Positions 11,366 through 22,000 of a stretch of DNA of 64,000 bases are shown in pieces. Under the pieces are notes generated by a model. It did not search any database, was not told the DNA's origin, and saw only the letters and a program-made list of their open reading frames with translations. The stretch is from Centropus unirufus (Eukaryota; Chordata; Aves; Cuculiformes; Centropidae), in contig VYZI01000109.1 of the NCBI GenBank assembly GCA_013397695.1, positions 983,454-1,047,453 of the forward strand. Reading direction: 5' to 3'. Both the position numbers and the translations under genes were made by a program. Within the stretch, counting starts at the first letter, position 1. Each line of letters opens with the position of its first letter.

Positions 11366-11381
11366 GGTGTGTGTGTGTGTG
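11366..11381. repeat. Short (GT)n tract
   Basis: Seven to eight GT units between G runs just upstream of the CpG island core. Simple sequence with no further meaning visible. Confidence 0.85.
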
Positions 11382-11434
11382 GGGATGTGCCCGCCCTGGG
11401 CGGTGGCTGGGGATGAGATGGGTGGGGAGGGCCT

Positions 11435-11714
11435 CGTTACAAGGGCATGGAGTGAGAGGAGAGGGGCGGATGGCTCTAAATTGGAAGGGGGATTATTTAG
11501 ATTAGGCATTTGGAAGAAATTCATCCTGGTGAGGGCGCTGGCACAGGCTTCACACGGAGGTTGTGGGTTCCCTTCCCTGGAGTGTTCAAGGCTAGGTTGG
11601 ATGGGGCCTTTGAGCAGCCTGGTCTGCTGGGAGGTGTCCCTGCCCATGGCAGTGGGGTTGGGACAGGATGGTCTTTAAGGTCCCTTCCAACCCAAACCAT
11701 TCTAATTCCATGAT
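11435..11714 (+). mobile_element. CR1 LINE fragment upstream of the TUBE1 CpG island
   Basis: Blocks GATTATTTAGATTAGGCATT, GGAAGAAATTCATCCTGGTG, GGTTGGATGGGGCCTTTGAG and AAGGTCCCTTCCAACCCAAA end at a degenerate ATTCTAATTCCATGAT tail. About 280 bp in plus orientation. Its 5' edge lies about 70 bp beyond the GT tract. Confidence 0.93.
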
Positions 11715-12011
11715 CTGTGTTTGGGTTCCTATTGATCTCTAGGAGGTTCAGTACTTCTGAGGTCTATGATCTGACATCTTGGAGTGCTTGCTCAGTCTGG
11801 GAATGGCCTGGATTTATCCAAGCTCTGTTTCAGACTGAGAGCCAGGCATGGCCCACATTCTCAGGTCCTGATTCTTCAGGTTACAGAAATGCGGTTTCTG
11901 CAGGAGGACAACCTGAGCACAGGGATCAGGAGTAGCTTGTGATCCACCCAGCTGGTACGCTGACCTGGATAGTCAGATCATGATTCTGTAAGCATTTGTA
12001 AACCAGCCCTA
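11715..12011. other. Spacer between two CR1 copies
   Basis: About 300 bp between two CR1 fragments of the same orientation. I see no gene, exon or known repeat. It could be host DNA or an unrecognised CR1 interior section. Confidence 0.5.
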
Positions 12012-12609
12012 CCCTGGGCTGTCACATGAAGGGTTGCCAGCAGGTTGAGGGAGGTTCTTCTCCCCCTCTGCTCTGATGAGACCATACCTGGAATACTGCG
12101 TCCAGGTCTGGAGCCCTCAGCACAGCAAAAACATGGAGCAGGTTCTGAGGAGGGGCACAAATATGGGTCAAAGGCCTGGAACACCTTCCCTGTGAACAGA
12201 GGCTGAGAGAGGTGGGGTTGTTCATCTTGGAGAAGCCTCCGAGGAGACCTGATTGTGACCTTTCAGTACTTAAAGGAGACTTATCAGAAAGATGGGCAAA
12301 ACGTTTTAGCAGGGTCTGTAGCAATAGGAAAAGGTGCAATGGTTTTCTACTAAAAGAGGAGAGGTTTAGATTAGATATTAGGAAGAAATTTTTCATCATG
12401 AGGGTGATGAAACACTGGCACAAGTTGCCCAGAGAGGTGGTAGATGCCCTGTCCCTGAGGACATTAAAGGTCAGGTTGGATGGGGCCCTGAGCAGCCTGA
12501 TCTGGTTAGAGGGGCCACTGCTCACTGCAGGGGGGGCTGTGTGTGTGTTTTGAACTAGGTGACCTTCATGGTCCCTTCCAACCCAAACCATTCTATAATT
12601 CTACGATTC
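12012..12609 (+). mobile_element. CR1 LINE fragment, longest copy in the window
   Basis: About 600 bp in plus orientation. It reaches upstream into the end of the reverse-transcriptase ORF region (CATACCTGGAATACTGCGTC, CAGGTCTGGAGCCCTCAGCA) and continues through GGCTGAGAGAGGTGGGGTTG, TTTAGATTAGATATTAGGAA and GGTTGGATGGGGCCCTGAGC to CTTCCAACCCAAACCATTCT and ATAATTCTACGATTC. Open frames inside it are CR1 remnants, not host genes. Confidence 0.94.
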
Positions 12610-14658
12610 AAGGTGTGGTGTAAGAATTAGCGTGCCCTGAGAAGAGCGAAGGGAGTAGTAAGGTATCTGTCACCTGTTTGGCAGTAGGGAAACAGTGGAT
12701 GTGGTGGGGTACTCGGTGTAGTCCTGAGAATGAACCTGCCAGGGGCTGCAGGGTCTCTGCTAGAGCCCAAATACAAGAGATGTGGCAAAGGCCTGAAATG
12801 AAGTTTTTCTATGGGAGGACAGAAATACATATGTTATAGTTCATTACTTGTCATGGCTAATAATGTGTGATACATTTGATTTCCCTCAAATATGTTATTC
12901 AGAATGATGGTGTGAAATTAAAAATTAAATGAAAAAATGATCTTGTGGAAGCGCTGCAATGATGTGCCTTCCCATCAGGCTTGCAACTTATGTCTTTAAG
13001 CTCAGTTTCATATTTCTTAGGCAAATAAGTCTCCACAGTGCAATCAGGAGGTGTTTTTTTTGCCCGTGTGTTGAACACAGCAACTTTGGGACTGAAAATG
13101 AGAGACTAGAAATGTAGAGATGCTATAGTCTCAGCACAGTAAGACTGGTCCACAGTGTGGCTATGCTGCAAAATAATGTAAAGAATGTGTGATACATAAA
13201 GCAGTTGCTTGCAGAAAGCTCTCTTGTGACACAGATGGCATTTCTGCTTCCTGTAGGAGAACGAAAGCTCTTCCATGCAATGCAGTTCATTAGGTTTTTA
13301 TGGCTAAAACTATCCAGCAGAATATGCTTTTTCCCCAATGTATTATTCCTAATGCTGATGTGCAAACAAACTTTACTAAATTAAATTCGTAATAGAAATA
13401 TGAAGTTCAGTGTATTGTGTTATCCTTTATTTGCTCAGGAGGAACTATGGTGCTGACTCCTGGACATGACCTAGAGATCAATTTTAAGTCCCTAGGAAAA
13501 TAAGGTTATACTAAATGACTATTTAAAAAAAATCCTGGAAAGAGAAGCAATGTATTGGAGCAAATACAATAATAACAATGCATTAGGTATAAGAAATACA
13601 GTTCAAGAGTATTTTTAAAAAACTTAATTGAAATAGATGAATCGATCTTCGGGAAGTCTGTTTAGAGGAAGTAATAGGCACAAGTTTACTCAAGCGTCAT
13701 GTTTGAAGTTGGGAAGGACTAATGGTTTTGGTGTTACTGGCAGGTGGAAAGTTTAGCATGAATAGGGTAATAATGCCTCAAATACTACTTTTATGAACTA
13801 ATCAGTGCAGAATTACAGTGTTATTAATCAGGAAAGCAGCAGCTAGATTTTCTCATCTCTCTCAGGACAGACTATATGTAATCTATAGCTTAAGTTTGTT
13901 CCCTGTGACTACCTGGACTGGTCTGAACCTGTAGGTTGCGTGAAACTGGTTCTGTACTTCATGCCTACTATCATTTCCTTGAAGTCTTCCTCTGACAGGT
14001 CTTTTTGTCTAATTTGGGCTAAAGGCATTACAGCATTGCTTGTATACATTACGGCTTAATTTAAAGTCCACAGTAATTTCCGTATTACTATATCTCGCTT
14101 GCTTTCTTCTTTAAGCTACACTTTCTACTTGTTCTTTCAGTTATCTGTAGTTTTTGTGGTCTATGTCCCATCAAGATTCAGCTTGAAGGGATTAGCTCTG
14201 CCGAACATGAGATAACTGCAAGAAACCCTGTGCTTTGGCTGTTAAGGAGTCTGTGATGGCAAGTGTAAAGTGATTATTCTCACTGAGCTTGAAAACACTG
14301 TGAATCAGAGACGTGAGTGAGTTCATATTAATATGGGAGTATTTTTTAGCTTCCAAAGGAAGTTCAAGGGCAAGAAGTGAATGTGCAATAACCAGTTTAT
14401 TTTGGTGCATGTTCTCAGTGGTTTAATGAAACAGGGAGCCCGACTATGTGAAAAGAAATAATCACACACTGACTTTCCATTTTGTTGTAGATGAAGCTGT
14501 ACTTCACCTACCATAGTATAAATCCATGAATCTAGCCAGATCCCCTCAGAGACCTTTTGTCTATGTTAATAATTTAGTAAGCTGTCCAGTGTGTGTTTCG
14601 TATCCTCATTTTCTCAATATCCTTTTGTTGATGATGTTACACAGCTTTGGAACACAAA
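12610..14658. other. Intergenic DNA, no recognised feature
   Basis: About 2 kb of unique-looking sequence between TUBE1 and LAMA4. I looked on the plus strand for the conserved FAM229B segment around CPGSHCLT and did not find it. Short frames here have no family I recognise. Confidence 0.6.
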
Positions 14659-15021
14659 TAGAATCATAGAATCACTAGGTTGGAAAAGACCTCTGAGATC
14701 ATAGAGTCCAACTGTTCCTGTCTACCACTAAACTATATCCCTAAGCACTTCATCTACCTGTCTTTTAAATACCTCCAGGGATGGGGACTCCACCACCTTC
14801 CTGGGCAGCCTCTGCCAGTGCCTGATCACCCTCTCAGCGAAAAACTTCTTCCTAATCTCCAACCTAAACCTCCCCAGACACAGATTGAGGATATTCCGCC
14901 TTGCCCCATCCCCTGTCACTTGGGAGAAGAGACCAGGACTCACCTCTCTACAACCTCCTTTCAGGTAGTTGTAGGCAGTGATGAGGTCTCCCCTCAGCCT
15001 ACTCTTCTCCAGGCTAATATT
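14659..15021 (-). mobile_element. CR1 LINE fragment, intergenic
   Basis: Begins ATAGAATCATAGAATCACTA, GGTTGGAAAAGACCTCTGAG, then ATCATAGAGTCCAAC, CTCCAGGGATGGGGACTCCA and AGGTCTCCCCTCAGCCTACT: the reverse complement of a CR1 3' end. The block GGAAAAGACCTCTGAGATC differs from the GGAAGGGACC type at 9.0 and 63.7 kb, so a different subfamily is likely. About 363 bp. Confidence 0.93.
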
Positions 15022-17720
15022 TGAATCATAGTTACTTACTATGTTTTTGAGAGGAAATGAGGTGACATGGACCACTGTGGATAGCCTTTCAATCCCAACC
15101 ATAACAAGAGCGAGGTGTACATCACAACTTAAATATGCGTGCTAAGCTTTCAGCTTCTTTTCAATGATAGTCATTTGGCTGTTTAGGCCACATGGTGCTG
15201 TAGGAAAAACACACTGGAATTTGAACTAACGTTAATTCTTTGATTTATACAGGGGCTTAGTTCACACATGAAGGTTTCATTTTTTATTTTGTTTTTTTAA
15301 ACACAGAACATGTGACTTTTGAGGGTATAGCATCGGATCTGTAACTCTGCATCTCTAATTTTCCTTTTCAAGCTGTTGTCCATACTCTTGATTCCCGAGG
15401 AGAAGAAAAGGCTGATAAAAACTTTTAACTATGGGAGATCTCTACAGATCTTCAGAAAAACAAAAGAGGGACCAGAAAGCATACTTCAATACTCTATTTT
15501 GAAGCAGTTTGTTGAGTATTTCAACTTGAATTCAAATTATTTGTTATATAACCATACAAATGTCCAATTTCAGAGTATTCCATGATATAGGAACACTGTA
15601 ATTGTAGCCCTGGTTTAGATAATGACTGTAACAACACTTACGAAAACCTTGATGGTGGCAGAGAAAAGGTATAATATCCTTAGGGTCAGTGCACATTTTT
15701 CTTGGTAGAATTTCTGCAGAATTGAGATAGTTATATTCAGACTGCAAATGCAAATGGACAATCTGAGAATGTGCCTCAGAACTTGGAGTTTTTTTTCCCC
15801 AAGTCTTTGTAGATGGAGAGTTTCATACTTTGGAGCAATAAGTTTTAAGGTAGATACAGAAGATGAATTGAATTCTGTGGAGATTTATGCTTAGGCAGTT
15901 GCCTTTTATTAACCACCAGGAGCTTTGAAATGAGTGTGGAGGTGTGCATTTAATGTAATACATCACATACAGACTTTCTTTGGTGCATATGGAATGGTAA
16001 TTTCAAGGTCTTTGTGGATGTTTGGGGCAGGGAAATTTGCATTTTTATCTACTCTCTCCTGAATCTGCAAGTGTCCTCTGGTTCATAGTATTTTTCTTTG
16101 GAAACCCTGTTCTACAGAGCAAAAACCTGGCTCTCTGAGGCCTAGAAAGGAATATTGAGGAAGATTTCCTTCATACTGTAGTGTTTGATTAGCTGGTGAT
16201 ATAGTAAAGAGAAGTAAATTGAAAGATAACAGTTTACAAATTTTAATGTGTCTTTATTCATATACTATTTTACTTTTAAAAAATTTTCCATATATAAGGT
16301 ATGCAAAGGACTGATAGTCAGAAAAGTCATTCTTAAATGTAAATCCACTGAGCAAACCCAAATCTCATAGTAGCAAATATGTCTAAGAAAAACTTTTATT
16401 CTCAGAGCTTGGATGTGGATATGAGAAACTATGCTGAGTTTAAAGGTGTAGGGTGGAAAAACATTCTGAGTATGTGTGTACCAGTTAACATACAATGCTG
16501 CATTTAATATCAGCATGCACTAAACCATGGTGCTCTTAGCAGGCGCAAGCATATGCTATTCCTGGCTATCTCTGCTTAGCAGCTGCAGACAACCTTGAAA
16601 GGAATTTTAGTAATCCTTGTAATGAACTGTTCTAAGCTGTTCTTTTCTCTCCAGCAATAGGGTTCTGGAGACCAGTTCCTGAGGAGGCTTACTTCAGGTT
16701 GTGGTGCTATGAGATTGATTAAGTAAGTCAATCTAACAATTTACTACCACTGGAAGGACAGAGATTCCTTTTTAACCCCTGCTCCCAATTTCACAGCCTG
16801 ACACTAAGCATGGTCCCACTGTGAACCCAGCTCACTGAGGACATTCCCCCTCAACCCAAAAATAAAAAATCCCAAACTAAAAGCCCTATATGTTTTCTGT
16901 TCAACGTCTGAGTAGTGGCTGGGAGCTGGAAAGAACTGAGCAGTTGTGCTGATTTTGGTATCCAATTCAAAGATGGTATCTGAAGGCAACTGGCTTTGAG
17001 GACCCACAGTGTGTTTGATTCAGAGAGATTGCAGAGGGGTACTTTCACTGCTTGCTTCTCAAGCATGAACACTGGACTATGGAGGGACAAAACGGAGGCT
17101 GTGTACCACTCCCAGAAGTAGGGGGCCTTCCTCCAAGGCTGGAGAGTCAATCCTGGGAGTGTATTGCCTGAGACTTGCAGGGAAGACCATAGGAGACGTG
17201 TTCAGGAGGAGGCAGTGATCACGGGGCTGAAAGCATGAACAGAGCTGCCAAGGCTGGTGTAAGGTGAGGGAGTGGCTGCTGGAGCTGTTCTACCTTCTCT
17301 TGTCCACTCGCTACCTAACACTGCACTCAAGAGACAAGGGGAGAGGCAGTGATGGGATCCCAGCTATCCGAAAATCCCTGTGCCAGGCTTTCCAGAGCTT
17401 GTAGTTCTTTATCCAGAGTGAGCCAAGACTGCTGCAATCTTTCAAAACCCTTTCCCTACTGAAACTGTAGTAGGGAAGCAACTGATTTTGCTAAAAACAT
17501 GTCTTATTCTGGGGTTCCTCCAGCTGTTCATAAATTGAAGATATTTGGATTCCAGTTGTCAGTTGTGTGTTTTCCAGATGAGCTCCTATAAATTTTTAAT
17601 CTGTAGGGCTTTATCCTTGATTTTTGCCTCTCATATTTTCCTACTCTACAGCTGGTCATAGTTTGAGTTGTTTCCAACAATAACTTGCCTGGTGATCATA
17701 AAACTTTCTGTCAACAGCAG
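15022..17720. other. Intergenic DNA, possibly distal LAMA4 3' UTR
   Basis: No exon, RNA gene or known repeat recognised. A minus-strand AATAAA at 16253-16258 could serve a long LAMA4 3' UTR, but nothing in the sequence decides this. Confidence 0.45.
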
Positions 17721-18909
17721 TTTATTCCTTAAAGAAAAGAAATCCAGGCGAGTTTGATGGCTTGTAGGTTGTCACTGAAGAGACTAAGTTTTGTAAGTGA
17801 TTTGTGTCTGATATTAAAGTCTATTTTGAGCTAAAGCCTGGTATTAAATTCCACCTACTCTCTACGGATTTAACATAGCTCAGTTTTACAGCAGTTTGCC
17901 TTCTGTTTACTTCTTCCTGTTTCACCCCTTTTTCCTCTGCAACAGCTTATCTTCTGGAATGCATTCCACGGGAACGTCTTCCTAGTTTGAGCATTATCAT
18001 TGTAAACAGAAGTGTGCAGCAGTTTCACAAGGAAGTGTTGATTTCATGTTATAAAGGGTTTACCTGAAACTCTGACTATGATTCTATTTTCAGTGCTTTG
18101 TGTTTATATATATATACTTGTGTTATATTAGTGCAAATGAGACCATAATGAGATGGTGGATTTAGTATCTGTGTGTGAGTGCATTTAAAAATCTAGAGAA
18201 AAACCATGAAATTTTGAATTTTGTCTCTCCTCTCCCTTGCATAAGGCAAGTATTGTGCTAAAATTACCTAGTTTAGGTGAATGATCAGTTGTAGCAAGTG
18301 TCCTTCTTAAAAGATATACATCCTCTCTTCACTTTGTGCTAGATTGTAGCTGTGAAATCTAGAAGTGGAATAAAAATGTTAGTTTTTCATTGTGTGTAAG
18401 CTCATGTAATTGGTATGTTCTCTGCCTCCCATTTTAATTGTGGAATATATAGATGAGTTGAATGGAAAATTTAAAAAAAAATCTTTGAACACAGTTCTTT
18501 GCAATGTGCATCTATCATCTAGCTTTATTCTTTTAATGTGCATGAGTAGATCTTTTTCTGCAAAACAAAGGGTGACCTAAGGTATGGAATGAAATGATGT
18601 AGAGGATCTATCTTGAAAATAACATATTTAATATAATTTTCCTTTCTTTTATAATCTCACTTTTTCATGTATCAGACTGGCCACACATACACTATAAGGA
18701 ATGGTAAAGCTCACTCTTGTGGTATAATAAGAGAAGTGCAGAAGCAACAGCCCTTAATTCTTCAGTTGGGAATGACCCTTAAACATACTGCTTTCCGCAT
18801 ATGGATCCTTGATACTTTCATTCTTCTCGTGATGAACATTTTTTGTTGTTGTTGTTCTACTTTTCGTTCTGTGGTATAAGGAACTTTACAGGATTGCTGC
18901 AGTGCACTA
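17721..18909 (-). other. LAMA4: Probable LAMA4 3' UTR, end unresolved
   Basis: Begins directly after the LAMA4 stop. Minus-strand AATAAA hexamers occur at 18524-18529 (about 0.4 kb after the stop) and 17721-17726 (about 1.2 kb after). Either may be the polyadenylation signal. The region is AT-rich and non-coding. RNA 3'-end data would be needed to choose. Confidence 0.45.
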
Positions 18910-19055
18910 TCAGGCTGCTGGACATGTGTTGATGCTTACAGCACCACTAACCAAAGCTGCTTTACTAAAGCTCACTGGTTTTTCATCAATCATGAAGTTA
19001 CGAATGCAGCCAATGAAGGAGTTGCGTGTAGTCAGGCTGGATGTTAGCAGAGACT
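18910..19055 (-). CDS. LAMA4: LAMA4 exon w30, last coding exon with stop
   Basis: 146 coding nt: ESLLTSSLTTRNSFIGCIRN and FMIDEKPVSFSKAALVSGAV, then SINTCPAA and TGA at 18910-18912. IGCIRNFMID and the Cys before the C-terminus form the LG5 disulfide. Acceptor TTCCAG|AGT. The exon continues into the 3' UTR. Confidence 0.97.
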
Positions 19056-22000
19056 CTGGAAGAAGAAAGTTAAAAATATATAAATAAATTACAGCTCAAG
19101 TAGACCAAAATAATCAGTATGGTTGCCAAATCTTTCCAATTTGCTACTGCAGCTCTTCTGAATCTTCTGTGGGTCTTTTAAAATGTCTGACCTACCGCCA
19201 GTGTTCTAGGGGCCACTAGAGCATGTCTGGGGAGTTTTGCACATTTATATAAAACTCTTGATGCTACATAGTCAATGGGGGCCCAATCTTGCCTTTTTGA
19301 CAGCAGAATTTTCTTTTAAGTAACAGCGTAGATGAATCCCAGGGGGTGCGTACGTAAATTCTTTAAACCTTACATGTGTTGACATCCATTTCTGATTTAT
19401 TAGTTTGCATTTAGTTTACTAAATTTACGTGGCATTAGTATTATGTCTTGTTTATTCTTGTGAAGTTTGTCAAGATTTTTCTGTGCCAAGGTGAGAGTAG
19501 CTTTAGAGAGCCCATGTATGGCATTGCTTTAGTATTCTATAATTAACATAGAAAGAGAAGGCTCTACTATGAAGCAGAACAGCATTTGCAATTACCACTT
19601 TATATTACCCCTATGGGAAGAGTTCTGTCCTAATAAAATTCCAGTTTGGATTTAAAGAGTGAACAGGCATCTGCACAGAGATTTTATTTTTCCCTATATG
19701 CTCATTTTTCCTTCTAGTAGTGTGGGACGGATGAGAACATAACACATTCAAGCCACTAATCCAAGATAAGCAATATAATAAATTTTGTAGTTAGAGCCAT
19801 TCATGATTGACATGCAAGGCACAGAGAAATAATGATGCATGTTTTCAATGAGAAATGTACAGGAGATGATTTAAAATTTGAATCATGTAGTGTTGATTAC
19901 AGTTTGTATATGAACCCCATCAGAGTAGCTCTGTCTGTTGAATAAAGGAAGTAAATGTAGTAATCTTGGCCCACGCTACGCAGATGGTCTGTGAGTCACA
20001 AATTCATATCAGCAGACATCTGTGCAATAGAAATTGCTAGTCAAAAAAGAATCTTCATGTTTTGTCTTGTGTTCAACGATGCCAGTGCTTGAAGAAGAGG
20101 AAAGAAGCCTACCAGCAAAAAAATTATGAGGCTCCGTTTACAGTGAGTTTCCAATTCCATAAATAAATCAACCAATCACTCCTTAAAAAAACCCCCAAAA
20201 CACTAAGCCCATACTGGAAAGTAAAATGGAAAAGTGATTTTATTCCAGCTGGCTGAATTCTCTACTGAGTCCATACCTGACCCAACAGCAACTCCAGTGG
20301 ATGTTTGAAATTCAATGAAGCAGTACTGTTTTTTTTCTTTGGTAACTTGAGGCAGAAGACTTCTGATCAGCTCTTGAGCCTTTGAATTTCATTAGATTAT
20401 CCACATGAGATATGTTTTTTTTTCTTTTATGAAATTAAAGCTAAGCCTGAATGCTTTCTCTGGAAACCATATTGAAATCTGAGTACCAAATCTGAGTGGC
20501 CAAAAACTTACCTGGAACACCTCCAATAAACACTGGCTCTCTGTGGTCAGTTGCCTTTGGATTTAGTGGCCCTACCACATGGTTGACTTCAGAGTCTACA
20601 TCCAGCTGCACCACATTAGCATCTCTAATAACTGAAATGAGAAGCAACAAGGATCAAGAAGATTCTAGGAAGTAACGTGAGTTTTTTATGACAGGAGTTA
20701 ATCTTTGATCCGAGTAGTTTGATTTAGTGTTTGCTAGATTGGGTGTAAGCTGCCAGTGTGGGCAGATTCTCGCGTACATGAGGGCCAATGGAAGATAGAG
20801 GGTAGAAGCAAGGGTGCTTTTGAGTGAGGATCTTGGTTGCTGGCAGCTGTGACTAGGCTGCAGGGTATGTGTGTGCAATGGTCTCTGGCTTAGAAAAAAT
20901 GTTAGCTAAATCATTCCCAGTAGGGAATGTACTAGAATGCAGTGAGGTTTCCTCCTTGCTTGTTTGTCTGGGTTTCCTTCAAAAGGGAAGTAGAATGCAT
21001 GGGGAAAGGGTGCATGCTCATATTTCTATTGGATATGGCACTGGGAGACATCCCAAGGGAGCATCTAGACAGGTAAGAAAGTTCAAAGTACCCAAACTTT
21101 AGAAGTACTTTTTGACTTCCAAACCCAGGAAAGAAGGATGGCTTTCTGGCACAGGGGCGAAATCCTGACTGTAGACGTCTCTCTGTGTGAGGAAGGCGCT
21201 CTTCAGATCTGTCCTATTATTTGACCTTTAAGGGCAGCATATACTTCTGCTTACTACATTCTACTAACTTGTTTAAGCTCTAACTGAGAAATGAATATAT
21301 AATCTGGTATACAACTTGGGAAAGGCTGTTAGCACTTCAATCAGGCTGTCTTGTTTTCTTTGAACAAGGAGCTTCTCATTTTTGCTTATTCTTCATAGGA
21401 ACTTGTCCTTCCCCTCCCAGGAAGCTCTACAGTTCCTATGTCTTGAGAGGTGAAAAGGAAGAACAGAAAACACAACCCCATTCTCAGTGTAGTAGCCTAT
21501 GGAGATGGATATCTGAGGATGGAGAGCTGAGCTCTTGTCACGTCACTTAGGGGATGATACCAACCTGCAATTCGGTGCCACCTGCCATCACAGAGACTCT
21601 GTTTTAGTGTCACTGAAGTTGAAAAATCCCTGATTCCATTATTCAGCTTCACAGTAACCTGGAGGAATATAATGCAATTGTCACTGTAAACCCCCTCCTG
21701 TTCTCTATCTTCCTTCTATTGTAATAATGCTCTCTTACCCACGCAAAACATGACTAGCCTGTGAGTGAAAGAAAATTTATTTTTAAAATAAAGTACCTCT
21801 CTAATTCACAGATTTAGGTATTTTGTTGTTTCTTTTTTAGGTTAAATAGTTTTGCCATGTTTGTGATTTGAACTCGAGGAGGTAAAAAAAAAGATTAAAA
21901 AATCCCAGCTAATTTAAGTCAAATTTTCTAGTACTGCTTCCCCATCATTTCTTTTGTGGTAAAGTAGTGTTTATAGGCATCAGATGATGCTTTGGCATCT

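Noticed and set aside
10865..11505. Long GC-rich plus-strand frames across the CpG island
   Set aside because: CpG islands lack stop codons by composition. The translations are low-complexity Arg/Pro/Gly and overlap TUBE1 exons 1 and 2 in antisense.
12022..12591. Overlapping long frames on both strands around 12.0-12.6 kb
   Set aside because: They fall entirely within a CR1 LINE fragment and are remnants or antisense shadows.
14728..15102. Minus-strand frame of 124 codons
   Set aside because: Mostly the 14.66-15.02 kb CR1 copy; the translation is typical of CR1 3' sequence.
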